From: Xiphophorus maculatus | Lineage: Eukaryota > Chordata > Actinopteri > Cyprinodontiformes > Poeciliidae | Reading direction: 5' to 3' | Length of the DNA stretch: 64,000 nt | NCBI RefSeq assembly: GCF_002775205.1 | Contig: NC_036460.1 | Coordinates: forward strand, 4,379,402 to 4,443,401 | Shown: positions 35,001 through 47,100 of the stretch, piece by piece | How the letters are laid out: each line of letters opens with the position of its first letter | Position numbering within the stretch: position 1 is the first letter of the stretch | The notes under the pieces: model-generated | Seen by the model: the letters and a program-made list of their open reading frames with translations, nothing else | The model's database searches: none | Told to the model about the DNA's origin: nothing | Translations under genes and position numbers: made by a program

Positions 35001-35050
35001 AACTGTGACGTTCAGGAAGTAGCAGATAAAAAAGCTTAAAGTAGGAAGTG
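35001..35050 (+). promoter_or_regulatory. Candidate core promoter of scavenger receptor gene A
   Basis: About 70-115 bp before the start codon lie TGACG next to CAGGAAGT (ETS/PU.1-like) and AGATAAAAAAGC (weak TATA-like). They are identical in copy 2 near 58883-58932. Myeloid receptor genes often use ETS sites, but this is inference only. Confidence 0.3.
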
Positions 35051-35117
35051 TTCAGAGTTTGGAGCCACATCCTGATCACATCAAGAGACGAAGCTTCACT
35101 CCACATCCAGAGGAAAC

Positions 35118-35163
35118 ATGGACCAAACAGCTCTGATGCTGCTTCTGTGTCTCTGCAGCTCAG
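35118..35163 (+). CDS. Receptor A exon 1 (signal peptide)
   Basis: MDQTALMLLLCLCSS plus one base, a short hydrophobic signal peptide, then donor G|GTAGG. Identical to exon 1 of gene B. Confidence 0.85.
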
Positions 35164-38100
35164 GTAGGACTCCACTTTCAAACAAAAACACTAATATTCA
35201 CTAGAGTTCAAATTAAAAATGATCGACTGATAAACATGTTAAATTTTACAAACAAAAAACTGGAAACTGTTTCTAGTCTCAGATCATAGAGCTGCTGCTA
35301 CACAGTTAGTGATGTTTATATTGTCTACTTGCTGCTAAGGAGCCAATAAAATCAAGAATTGTTGGTTTTTGTGTTTTTATGATGTAAAGCACTTTGAACT
35401 GCCTTGTTGCTGAAATGTGCTATAAAATAAATCTGATTGATTGATTGATAAGGAGAAGCTGCAGAAACTCTGCACCAGCGCTGAATCTGCGCAGTAAACA
35501 GGTGGAGCCACATAAAATGGCTCCTTCTGCATGAATTCTCTCATCTTCCTCTTGGCTCCACAGGTTCTCTATGAGGTTCTGGTCAGGCCCGTTTGCTGGC
35601 CAACCGAGCCCAGTAGCACCACGGTCATTGGACCGGCTTCTGGTACCGCTGGTTGTATTGGTGAAAACGTTTGAGCTCCGTCTGACGTGGGAGTGTCTCA
35701 GGCAGGATGTGGAACTCGCCTGCTGCAGATTAGAATCAATCAACCAGGAACTTCCGGCTGAATGGCGGTGGAGTAAGTCGTGTCTTGGCGTGCTCCTGCG
35801 GGTTAGCTGGTTTTTTTTCGGTTATTACCTGGCACATTTTCTCGACTTCGACTTCAAACGATAACTAATCAAGACATTGAACACTATCCTTTTTTTTGGA
35901 CACTAAAATGCCACCAAAGCCGGTTAAAGGAGGAAATTCGATTCAGTCCCACTTGCGGCCTGCCCCTCGTGGTGAGTCCTCGGCCTGTGCTGAGTCAACT
36001 CTTGTGTCGGAGGCGGCGGCCCGAGCCGCTGCAATTAGCGATGCCAGCAGCCTTAAACAGCAGCTGCTTGCGGCTCTCCGGGATGACTTTACTGCTATAC
36101 TTAAAGCAGAGTTTCATTCTGTTCTTGGTGAAAGTCTTTCTTCGATTAAGTCCGAGCTGCTATCCTTCAAGAAGGAATTGTCCTCTGGCCTCACTGTGGT
36201 GCAGGAGAGTTTTACGGGGCTAAACGTAACAGTTGCTGAGATGGAGAAATCCCTATCCACCTGCACTGATGACATCGTTGGCCTCCGGAAGACAGTGGAC
36301 AGCCTTACTAAAACTGTGGCACAGTTGGAGAACAAATGTGATGACTTGGAGTCCCGGTCCCGGAGTCAGAACATCCGCATCATTGGTGTCCCGGAGGACG
36401 ACCCTTTATCGGCTTCGACGGCTGCGGTCTCTCAGTTGCTAAAGGAAGCCTTCGGTTTCGCGGAGGAACCGTTGCTCGACCGCGCTCACCGTATCCCGAT
36501 CCCGAAACCCAAGGCAGGTGAGCGCCCTCGCCCCATCGTAGCTAAGCTACATTACTACTCTGACTGTGTGAAAATCCTGTCGAAGGCAAGGGAGCTGCAG
36601 CGGATTAAGATGAACGGTACGACCATCTTCGTTTTCCCCGATTATACTGTTAGGACGGCCCGAGCACGGGCTGCCTTTACAGATTGCCGTCGCCGACTCC
36701 GTGGCATTGAGGGGGTCCGGTTTGGCTTGCTCCATCCGGCCCGGTTGCAGATTACCCATGGTGGAACTACTCGAGTTTTCACCTCTCCTGAGGAGGCTCA
36801 TATCTACATCGAGTCCATTACCAAGTGAGAGCTATAATCACAAGGATTTGTTTCACATTCTGGGGACTTTGTTTTGTCTGGTTAAGTAATATTTTCACAT
36901 TAAGGAGAAATGGGAAGAAAGGAAAAAAGAAAAAAGAAAAAACGGACTGTTTCGAAATAGTTGGGGCTTACCTGTGTAATTCAAATGATGGATGTTTTCT
37001 GCAGGTGTTGTTGATTTCCTAGAATAGTGCCTATTGTATATTTTAATTTTCTCTTGTTGAGGAAAAATGATTATTTTTAGTGCTTAATACAGTTAATCTT
37101 ACGGCATGTGTAAAAGGTATATTGAACATTCTTATTTTGAACAAATTTCTTAATTTTGAACAGGTTTGTGTTAAGGATTTAAAACTAAACTATTGATGGG
37201 CAAGTATTCAAACTACAGGAACCAAGTGCAGATCAAAGGGGATCTCTCAATGGGGCTCCTGCTGTGTTATCAGAGGACAGGAGGCCATAAAATTAGCATC
37301 TGCTGGAGGGCACTATCACTTGAGCCTGGAGGAGAGATAACGGGAGAGACTCCGGATTCCACTGGTATCTGTGAAATCTCATCTTATGTTTTTCTTTACC
37401 CAAATGACCGTAGAATCCAGAAGGCCAGGATGCAGCTGTTGGCTCTTTTGTTCTACCAGAGAGCAAATGGCCTTTGATCTTTGGCGTAAATTAGGGGGAG
37501 TTCTAAGTTTCTCTGAGTGTCCAAGGTGGCTTCCAGTTGGTCAACCAGAGGTACGCCTTAATTGAATATATTAAAAAGGAAAGACACAGCTTCAGTATAA
37601 GAGTTCATGCACAGGAGTAATGATTCAGAGAGCTGCCACTATTTTGCTTTTTTGCATCAGCTCTCTCCAAAGACGCGTCCTTGTCTGTCTTTGTCTCGTC
37701 TTTGCCTTTTCTTTGTTTTTTTTCTTTCTCTATTTTTCCTGTCTCAGGTAATGAATGTATATCTCTGTTCCTCTGCGGTTTTGTTGTTAATTCATACGTT
37801 GCTTTGTATGGGATTAAACTCTGTAATTCTGTGATGTCAACACGCATTGTTGTTTTCTTTGTGGCCGCATGACGCCCGCTGAGAGGGACTGGGATTCAGA
37901 GGAAGAGAGAGCCAAACTTTTTCCAAAGTTAATTTATAAAATATTCTTCCTTAACACTCTCTATTCTGCTGATTCTGCAGGAGTCGCCTAGTATTAAAGG
38001 GAGCTTTTTGTTGTTGTTGCGCTGTTTGGCTGTAAGGATAAGTTTAAAGTGGCTCCTGTTGGAGTCTGCTCGGTCCCTTCATTTGGGGAAGGGCAGAGTG

Positions 38101-41100
38101 CAAGCAAGGGGTGGGGGAGGGAAATGTTTGTTTATGTTTTCTTTTGTTTTTTGTTTTTTGTCCCTTCTTGGGGATGGAGGGGGTGGCAATATCTTTCAAC
38201 TTCTGTTATAAACAACTGGTCACATGTCTGTTGATTTGAAAGCGTCTGTTAGATTCCTAAGTTGGAATGTTAAAGGTCTTAATAGTCCAGTGAAGAGATC
38301 TAAAATAAACTCTCATCTGAAGCGCCTGAACCCTGATATAGTATTTCTACAGGAAACACATCTGCAGAATGCAAATTGGTCCAGGCTCAAATATTCATGG
38401 GTTGGAGAGATTTACCACTCGGGCTTCAACTCGAAAGCTAGAGGAGTAGCCATATTATTTAATAAGAAGGTTCATTTCACAGCATCAAAAATAATGCGAG
38501 ACACAAATGGCAGATTTCTTATAATTGCGGGTAGTCTGTTCCATACCCCTGTCTTATTAGTGAACATTTATGCACCAAACTTTGATAATCCTGATTTTAT
38601 AAATAATCTATTTAGCACACTTCCTTTTCTTGACACTCATTTGTTGATTCTAGCTGGGGACTTGAACTGTGTAATGAACCCAGTATTAGATCGCTCCTCA
38701 TCTCGGGCCTCTACACAGTCAAATATGTCTAAATCAATTTCGGACTTTATGACCCAAAATGGGTATGTAGATCCATGGAGGGCACGTAATCCGCTAACTA
38801 AGATGTATTCTTTTTTCTCTCAGGTACACCAGTCCTATTCCCGTATAGATTATTTTTTTATTGATGGCTCTTTAATGCATAGAGTCACATCTTCTGAATA
38901 CTATCCGATTATTATTTCTGATCATTCCCCTTTAAGCCTTGATATAAACTTCATGAATAAACCCCGTTCTTGCCCTTGTTGGAGATTTAATAGTCTCCTG
39001 TTATCAGAAGAAGCATTCAATAAATTTATCCTATCAACAATTGATGATTTCCTTACGTTTAACAAGAGCGACACAGTTTCTTTCTCATTACTATGGGAAA
39101 CATTAAAAGCCTATCTTCGGGGTCAGATTATTTCTTTTTCAGCTAATGCTAATAAAAATATCCATACTAAAATATCAGAAATATCAACAAAAATTCAGGA
39201 AATCGACAGGCACAATGCCACCAATCCGTCATTCGCTTTACTGAAGCAACGACTGGATCTTCAAACTGAACTTGATCTCCTAACAACTTCTAATGCGGAG
39301 CATCTCTTGATTTGATCTCAAGCCTCTTATTATGAGCATGGAGAAAAACCAAGTAGGCTCCTGGCACACCAACTGAAACGCAAAGCTAGCTCTCGCACAT
39401 TGTCACAAATCAAGGATCAGTTGGGCAATCTCGTTTCTGATCCTGTTTCTATCAGTGACATTTTTAAGAAATTTTATTGTAATCTGTATAAATCTGAACT
39501 GCAATCGGGCTCAGATGAGTTATTTGCCTTTCTTCAGAATATTGACGTCCCTAGGTTAAATAAATTGGTTTCTGATCAACTTGATGCTCCCATCAAATTG
39601 GAAGAAATTTTTACATCAATAAATAATATGCAGAGTGGTAAGGCCCCCGGCTCGGACGGATTTTCTGCCGAATTTTTTAAGAAATTTAAAGACAAGATGG
39701 CCCCTCTTCTTCTCGAGGTCTATAATGAGTCCCTGGGGCGTGGCCTGTTGCCCCCCACGTTGGCTCAGGCTTCAATTTCTCTCCTGTTGAAGAGGGGTAA
39801 AGATCCTACTGCTTGCGAGTCTTATAGGCCCCTGTCGCTCTTGAATGTGGATTTTAAAATTTTAGCTAAAATACTCGCAACTCGGCTTGAGATGGTGCTT
39901 CCTCAGATTATTTCGCATGAACAGAATGGATTCATCAAAGGTCGTCATTTGTTCTTTAATATTCGTACACTATTGAATGCAATTTTTTCAGCTCATTCCC
40001 CCACGTCTCCAGAGGTGATCATTTCTCTTGACGCCGAGAAAGCCTTTGATCGAGTAGAATGGGAGTACCTCTTTGCCGTTCTCAATAGGTTTGGTTTTGG
40101 GGGGAGGTTTTTGGCCTGGATCAAGCTACTTTATTCATCTCCTCAGGCTTGTATTGTCACCAACTCCGTCCAATCTGATTATTTTCCGTTGGGACGCAGT
40201 ACGAGACAGGGTTGTCCTCTTTCTCCTCTCTTGTTTGCGTTAGCCATTGAACCTCTTTCCGCTGCGCTAAGATCCCTCTCTTCTTTTCATGGAATTATCC
40301 GCTCTGGTGTTGAACTTAAACTGTCCTTATATGCAGACGACCTTCTCTTGTATGTTTCGGATCCTTTACATAGTCTTCCTCCAATTTTGGATATTCTTGA
40401 AAAATTTGGATCTTTCTCCGGCTACAAAATTCACTTGCTTAAAAGTGAATGCTACCCAGTAAACTCATTGGCATTGGAACTTGGACTTCCTGACATTCCT
40501 TTTAGACTCAGCCCCTCAGGGTTTAGGTACTTGGGAATTAATATTACACGTACTCTGCCCTCAATGTTTTCTCAGAATTTTGCCCCCCTAGCCCAGGGGT
40601 TGGCAACCAATGGCTCCGGAGCCACGTGTGGCTCTTTCATCCTTCTGTTGTGGCTCCCAGTGACTTTGGGAAATAGAATATTTTATTAAAATTAAATCAT
40701 TAAAAAATTATGAATTAAAATCATTTCAAAATAAATTTCTAAATCTGAAGATTATGGTAAACTTGTAACATTAAAACAAAAATTCTGAACATTTTTAGCA
40801 CCCAAAATAAACGTCATGTCCGCCGATGTGCGACAGGCATTCCTGGCGAACCCCACATGTCTGGCAGACCGCGTTTTTTTAGCGCACTGATTTATTGACT
40901 TTTTGATCCTTGCCTGGAAGATACATCATGAATAAATCCAAGAAAAGGAAACATTCTGAAGATGGCAGAACATTTATTGCTACGTGGACAGATCATTTTG
41001 CTTTCACCGCTGATGAAACTGGTTCACCAGGCTGCTTAATATGTGGCGACAGACTGGCAAACAACAAGAAGTCAAATGTTGAAAGACATTTCAAGAGCAA

Positions 41101-44100
41101 ACATTCTGTCTTTGCTAAAAAAAAAAAAATATCCCGAGGGAGAGGAGAGAAAAAAGGCAGTTTCGGAGCTGATGCGGAAGGCTGAAGCGTACGGAGCCCC
41201 TTAGGGGACATGGGGAATTTTTTTCTTTTGCGTTCCCTCGTAAAACTTTTGCGTTCCAAACAGTTAATAATAATAAACAAGTTTTCACTGAGGCTCTGTA
41301 AGAGCCATATAAATGAAATAAGTAATTATTGATATGACAGGAGCAGCGACTTTGACACTTAGGTGTGTCGACGTGGGAGTGACGTCACCAGGTATGAATG
41401 GGAAGGATACTGGCTTTGTGTGTATGAGGAAGCGGTGAGCGGGGCGGTCAGTCCTTGCAAAGTTTGGAGCCTGATCATCAAAATGGGATTAATCGATAAT
41501 TGTGACAGAACAAAGAAAAGGTTTGGAGTTGATTGATACACGGACAGATGAGATTCCCCGAGTTAATCCAGTGAAGTCCTTTACCATCATTAGTTTGTCG
41601 TGTTTTTAATAATAAAAACTTGTTAATAATAAAAACTGTTTGGTGCAAAACACAGATTGAAAATCGATGTATTTTTTACTGCATGTTTATGTCTGTTAAG
41701 GCTAAGATGGAGCGGCAATGAAAGCAGCTCTTTAAACCATTTTTATTTCTTTCCTACTTACGGAAGGTTTCTGTTTATATCGTAGGTTTGTGGTGCCTTT
41801 CTATCCTAAAGAAAAAGATATAAAACTTCAGATATTTCACAAAAAGATAGGCTACTAACATTTATGGAAAAACCACACATAACCATTAAAGCAGAAAATA
41901 CGGCGCCCACCGTAAGAAAGGCTTACAGTATTCAATTATGCTGCATAACTGACCAGTACGGTATTGCGAGGTAACGCAAAAGTTTTGCGAGGGAACGCAA
42001 AAGAAAAAAAATCCCCATGTCCCCTAGAGGGCTCCGTACCGTAGTACTACGGGACACAGAAGCAGACTGCGCATTTTTTGGTTTGCTTGGTTCGTTCAGT
42101 GCCGGTGGATAATATTTGGATAAGTTTTGATTTTTATCTCCTGAATAAGAGGAGGACAGGTGACTGCATTCTGTTTCTATGTTGCCTTCAGTGCGGGTTG
42201 GGTAAGTTTCGATTTTTATTTCTTAAATACAAAGACCCAAATAGACAGAGGGTATTTTGTTTGAAATTGAGCATCAAAACAAAGAGTAAAATGCGTTTTG
42301 TTACATGCAGAAATAAAATTTTGTGTTCTCTGCAGCAGTTTGTTGATTTCATTAACGCAACATAGTATCAATTTTTGTACATAGCATATACTGTAGGTTT
42401 TATATGACGTCAAAATGGGTTGTGGCTCCAAGTGCTTTCTTTTTATTGGGAGGCGGCCCCAAATGGCTCTTTGAATAGAAAAGGTTGCCGACCCCTGCCC
42501 TAGTCTCTCAAATTGCATCAGATTTTCAGAGATGGAACTCTCTCCCTCTTTCACTAATTGGCAGGATTAATGTTATTAAAATGAATGTTCTACCTAGACT
42601 TCTTTTTTTATTTCAATGTATCCCTCTATTCTTGCCTAGACACTTCTTCAAGTCCCTCGATCAGATGGTTTCTTCATTTTTGTGGAACAATAAGGCCCCC
42701 AGATTGAGGCTTTCTCTATTGCAGCAGTTCACCACGAGTGGTGGTCTTTCCTTACCCAATTTTGCAATGTATTACTGGTCTTCACTGTCGGGTTCTGGGG
42801 GTCTTGGTCCTTTTTTTTTCCTTTTGTTTTTCTTTTCCCCTCTTCCTGGTGTCAGTCTGTAGCATCACTGTGGCCCACTAGATGGAGCCAGAGGCTGTCT
42901 ACCTGGGAGGCGCGCCCAGGGGTTTTACGCACCTGGCGGTCGTTATCTCATCATCCTCTGGAGGTTAAAGAAGCTGACTGCCAGCACTTCGACGCCGGAG
43001 TGTTATACCTACTTGGTACACTGAGCCCCTCGAGGTTAGTCCTCTGAGCTTATTTTCCACTAAGTAACTCTTCGTTGTCCTCTGTGCTCTTCAGGAATCG
43101 TTTTCGCCTCGAGACCATTTGGATTCTCCAGAGTGACTTTCATCCTGGCTTTTTGGTTAAAGCCCTCCTCGTGACGCCGTGGACGTTACCCACTGGTTGC
43201 CCGAGTTCCGTCTTCACCTCTCCCGTCAGATCTCAAGATTCTCAGTTGTCATCGGCTGGCAGTCGGACCTCGCCTCCACCTCCGTCAAGTCATCACTTAC
43301 CTGCCCGCCCTCCACCGCAGCCTCCTTGCTTAGGAACCCGCTCGTTTATGGAAGCTGGATCCGTTGACTTCAGCCTGGAACCCACAGACTATCTCCCTGA
43401 TTGTGATCATTCCTTCCCACTTTTCCGCTGTCTTCCAGACTCCACCCCAGGATCCCCACCACATCACATAACTTTGCCTCAATAAAAATCCTTAACTGAT
43501 TTCTGTTCCCTGTGGTGTTCTGCATGTGGGCAAAAGCTTTAACGCCAACATGACATTCACATATTCATAAATTGATTTATTGGCTAAATTCACCTAATCT
43601 GATCTGGTGTGAACTTGAAATTGAATCGATTTCTACATCTTTTTCACCTGCCTCAATTATCTATTCATCACTACCAATTAAACTATCCTCTGTTATTACA
43701 AATCCTATAGTGCTCTCTACACTTAAGATCTGGTCACAATTTAGGTCCCATTTTAAATTTATATCTCCCTCTATTAAAATGCCGTTATTAAAAAATCCTT
43801 TATTTTCTCCTGCGACCACTAATGTTGGCTACAGAGTTTGGCATGAGAGAGGCATTTGTACAATGAGAGATCTCTACAAAGATGGTCTATTTCTTAGTTT
43901 TTCTGAGTTGTCCTCGAAATTTAACCTACCTACTTCTCATCTGTTTCTCTATTTCCAAATTAGACATTGTGTTTCTTCGTTGTTCCCAAGTTTTCCAACT
44001 CTTCCTGTTGATCCACCATGGGTCGACCTTCTAGTTTTGACACCCAATCTGAAATCACCCCTTTCCAATATATATGGAAAGCTTATGGGAATTGAGCCCG

Positions 44101-47100
44101 ATTCATCGGGTAAAACCAGAACTCTTTGGGAACGTGAATTGGGTGTTGAACTGTCTGATTCATGGTGGGATAAAGTTATTCTCAGTATACGTCAAAGCAC
44201 ACCATGTGCCAGATTACAGCTTGTACAGTTTAAAGTGATAAACAGAGTCCACTTCTCAAAATCCCGTCTATCTACAATTTTTCCTTCGATTTTGGACCAG
44301 TGTGACAGATGCCAGACCTCTCCCTGCAACTTAAGTCATATGTTTTTCTTTTGCCCGAGCTTACAAAAATTTTGGAACTATGTCTTTTCCATACTCTCAG
44401 GGGTTTTTGGAATCCAGATCCGAAGCGATCCACTAATTGCCATTTTTGGAGTTCCAGGGACCTCACTTAATCTGTCGCCCCTGCAGGGGGAGGTCTTGGC
44501 TTTCTGTTCTCTCCTTGCCAGACGCTGCATTTTACTCTGCTGGAAATCTCCTATATCTCCATCTACTTCACAATGGCTTAATACTGTAAGATCATGCTTA
44601 AGGATAGAAAAGATTTTATTAACAGTGAAAGGTAGTTCAGCAAAATTTACTCACAAGTGGGCACCTTTTGTGACATACTTAAAATTTCTGCCTTTATAAT
44701 CTTGATGTGACTGACCCATCATGTCATGGGACTAAAATTTACAGAACAATTGAGTAAAGTGTTGTTGCCTTTTAGGCTCTCAATGCCGCCCAACCCCCTC
44801 ATCCCCCCCTTGTTTATTTATTTTTTTTATTTTTATGTAATTTTACTTATTTGGTCTCGTTTTTGTTATGTCAGTACAGGGATTTATGTTCGTTGTGTGT
44901 TAAAAAAAAAAAAAAATCGGAGAAGTCATGTAAGCTTTGCAAAATGTATGTATGTTCTCCTGATAAACAAATAAACAAAAAAAAAAAGAATCAATCAACC
45001 AATCGATCAGTTTATTTGTAAAGCACATTTCAGCACCAAGGCGGTTCAAAGTGCTTTACGTCATTAAAACACAAAAAGTCCTAAAGACACCACACAGTAA
45101 ACCAGTAAACAGTACATTTTGTCAAAGTGTCGTCGTTACACATCAAAATGTTGTTCAGTGTTTCATTTATTATGTTTCTAAAGCAAATCTGACCAGCTGG
45201 GTTTTTAGTCCAGATTTAAAGGAACTCAGAGTTTCGGTTGTTTTGCAGAGTTAATTGTTGAAACAGCTTTTCAATAATTTAGCTGATGGATGAAAGGTTG
45301 GAGATCGGCCTGTAATTCTGCAGTAATGATTTGTTCAGATCGTTTTATTTTTTTATATCAGTGGTTTGAAAACTGCTGGGGGAAAAAACCTGATGAGAGC
45401 AAAGAGTTTAATATTTGAATCAGATCAGATGAAATGACAGGCAGGACTTTCTGAAGAAAAGTTGTGGGTGTTATTATCTTTGGGCATAGCATCCATATTA
45501 GATTTTGTGTGGCAGTGAATGTTGACCCTCTAATATTTTTAATTTTCTCTGCAGCGTATTTGGCAAATTCATTGCAGGCCGAGTTTGATTGCAGGTCAGG
45601 TGGTTTGTCAGCCTGTCAACTGTGGCAAATAAAGCTCAATCATTGTTCATGTTTTTGTTTATGATTTCTGCAAAGAATGTTTCCTTTGCATGTTTTAGTG
45701 TGGAGTGATAGCTTCACAGTCTTTCTTAATAGATTTCATAATAAACAAAGTTGAGTTTTACTCCATTTACGTTCGGCCCTACGGCTAAATTGTCTTGCAG
45801 ATCTAAATGTTTGAACATTTTTCCATGGAGGTTTGTTCCTACCAGACACGACCTTCACTTTAATTTAGGCAAAGAAATCAATGACTTCTGAAATTTTACG
45901 ATGGAAGTTATCTACCAGCTCATCTACAAGGTTAGATGAGCTGCTCTGATTCTGATTGCTCTGCATTCAGAATCAGAATCTGTTGGATTTGACAACTTTT
46001 TACACAAAAACAATGAATTTAACTTTGGTTGGTTTCAGTAAAGACATAAAATATAAATGAGTAGAAAAGGTGAATAATAAGAAACATTTCAGGTCTTACT
46101 ACAGAGGGTAAATAACATTAAAGTGTGGGCTTTAACTAGGCCATTCCAACATAAAGATGCTTTGATCAGAACCATCCATGATAGCTCTGCCTCTAACAGG
46201 AGGAAGAAACAAGAGAAGATCAAATAAACACGATCAACAGGATCCTGTCAACACATCCTGAATCTGTCTTTGCTTTTTGTAACCCAACATGTAAATGTTG
46301 TTTCTTCCAGCGCTGTCTGATGAACTCAGACTGGTAGCAGGAAGGAGTCGCTGTGGTGGCAGACTGGAGAAGAAGAATCGGGGCGACTGGAGACCAGTGA
46401 TTGATTGGAACTGGGACTTTACATCAGCAGCTGGAGCTTGCAGACAGCTCCACTGTGGATCTGTGGTGTCGTTACAAAGAGATAAGAGCTACAATGTAGA
46501 GATCGTCTGTTCAGGTGATTTCATATCCTGGCCATTGCCTTCCTGTTCTGCTTCCAACTCCACTTTAAAAAAATTCTCACTTCCAGCTCAGTCTGGGCTT
46601 CTTCCACTTCACCTGGATTCACTCTGGTAGATTTTCTACCGGACCAATCAGCGAACAGAAGGAGAAGTTTGAACGATGATTTATTTTTTGTTATTTTAGA
46701 AACATAGTCTCTGTAGTTTTAGCAATGCAGTGGAGGAAGTTCAGTCCATGGTGGCCACACTTCCAAATATTGAATTAACTTTAACGGCTCTTCTCTGTTT
46801 TGTGGTGGACAAATTATTGTAAGGTAATATCTGCTGGTTGTATTGTCTTCATTCTAAATGCTAGTGATTCTCACCAAATGAAGCTGTTTGGGTTGCAAGC
46901 ACAAGGTTGGGAGATGTTTTCCTGCAGCTGCATGAGAACCAGAGCGTCTCTCCCTCAGCCTTGGTATAAAACTCCTGCTGTCTCTGCCTGAAAGAGTTTT
47001 CAATCAGAAATGTTTCACTATTGATCCTCTTATATGTTCTCTGTATTGTGCACAATATGCTAGTAAACCTGATTGAGTGATTCCATCTAACAGTGCTTGG

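Larger units (their letters stand above)
40594..42497. mobile_element. hAT-type element inside LINE ORF2
   Basis: Ends CAGGGGTTGGCAACC and GGTTGCCGACCCCTG form 15-bp inverted repeats (1 mismatch). Flanks CCCTAGCC (40586) and CCCTAGTC (42498) match 7 of 8. A BED-finger transposase start is inside, but the catalytic part is gone and a second inverted-repeat element sits in its place. Non-autonomous. Confidence 0.88.
35747..44987 (+). mobile_element. Full-length L1-type LINE in receptor A intron 1
   Basis: Begins with a 161-bp 5' UTR (GGAACTTCCGGCTGAATGGC), carries ORF1 and ORF2, ends in an A-tail, and is flanked by a perfect 14-bp duplication. Copy 2 of the region has an empty site. ORF2 is broken by a hAT element, a solo LTR and one stop codon; both insertions leave the frame in register. 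The element itself is otherwise intact, so its insertion is fairly recent but older than the two nested elements. It lies in sense with the host gene. Confidence 0.92.

Noticed and set aside
35571-35864. Frame across the L1 insertion point, with a counterpart at 59449-59931
   Set aside because: It runs from intron sequence into the LINE and differs in copy 2. It is composite non-coding sequence.
43075-43485. 136-codon frame within the solo LTR
   Set aside because: Proline-rich, without a domain, inside an LTR with defined ends.
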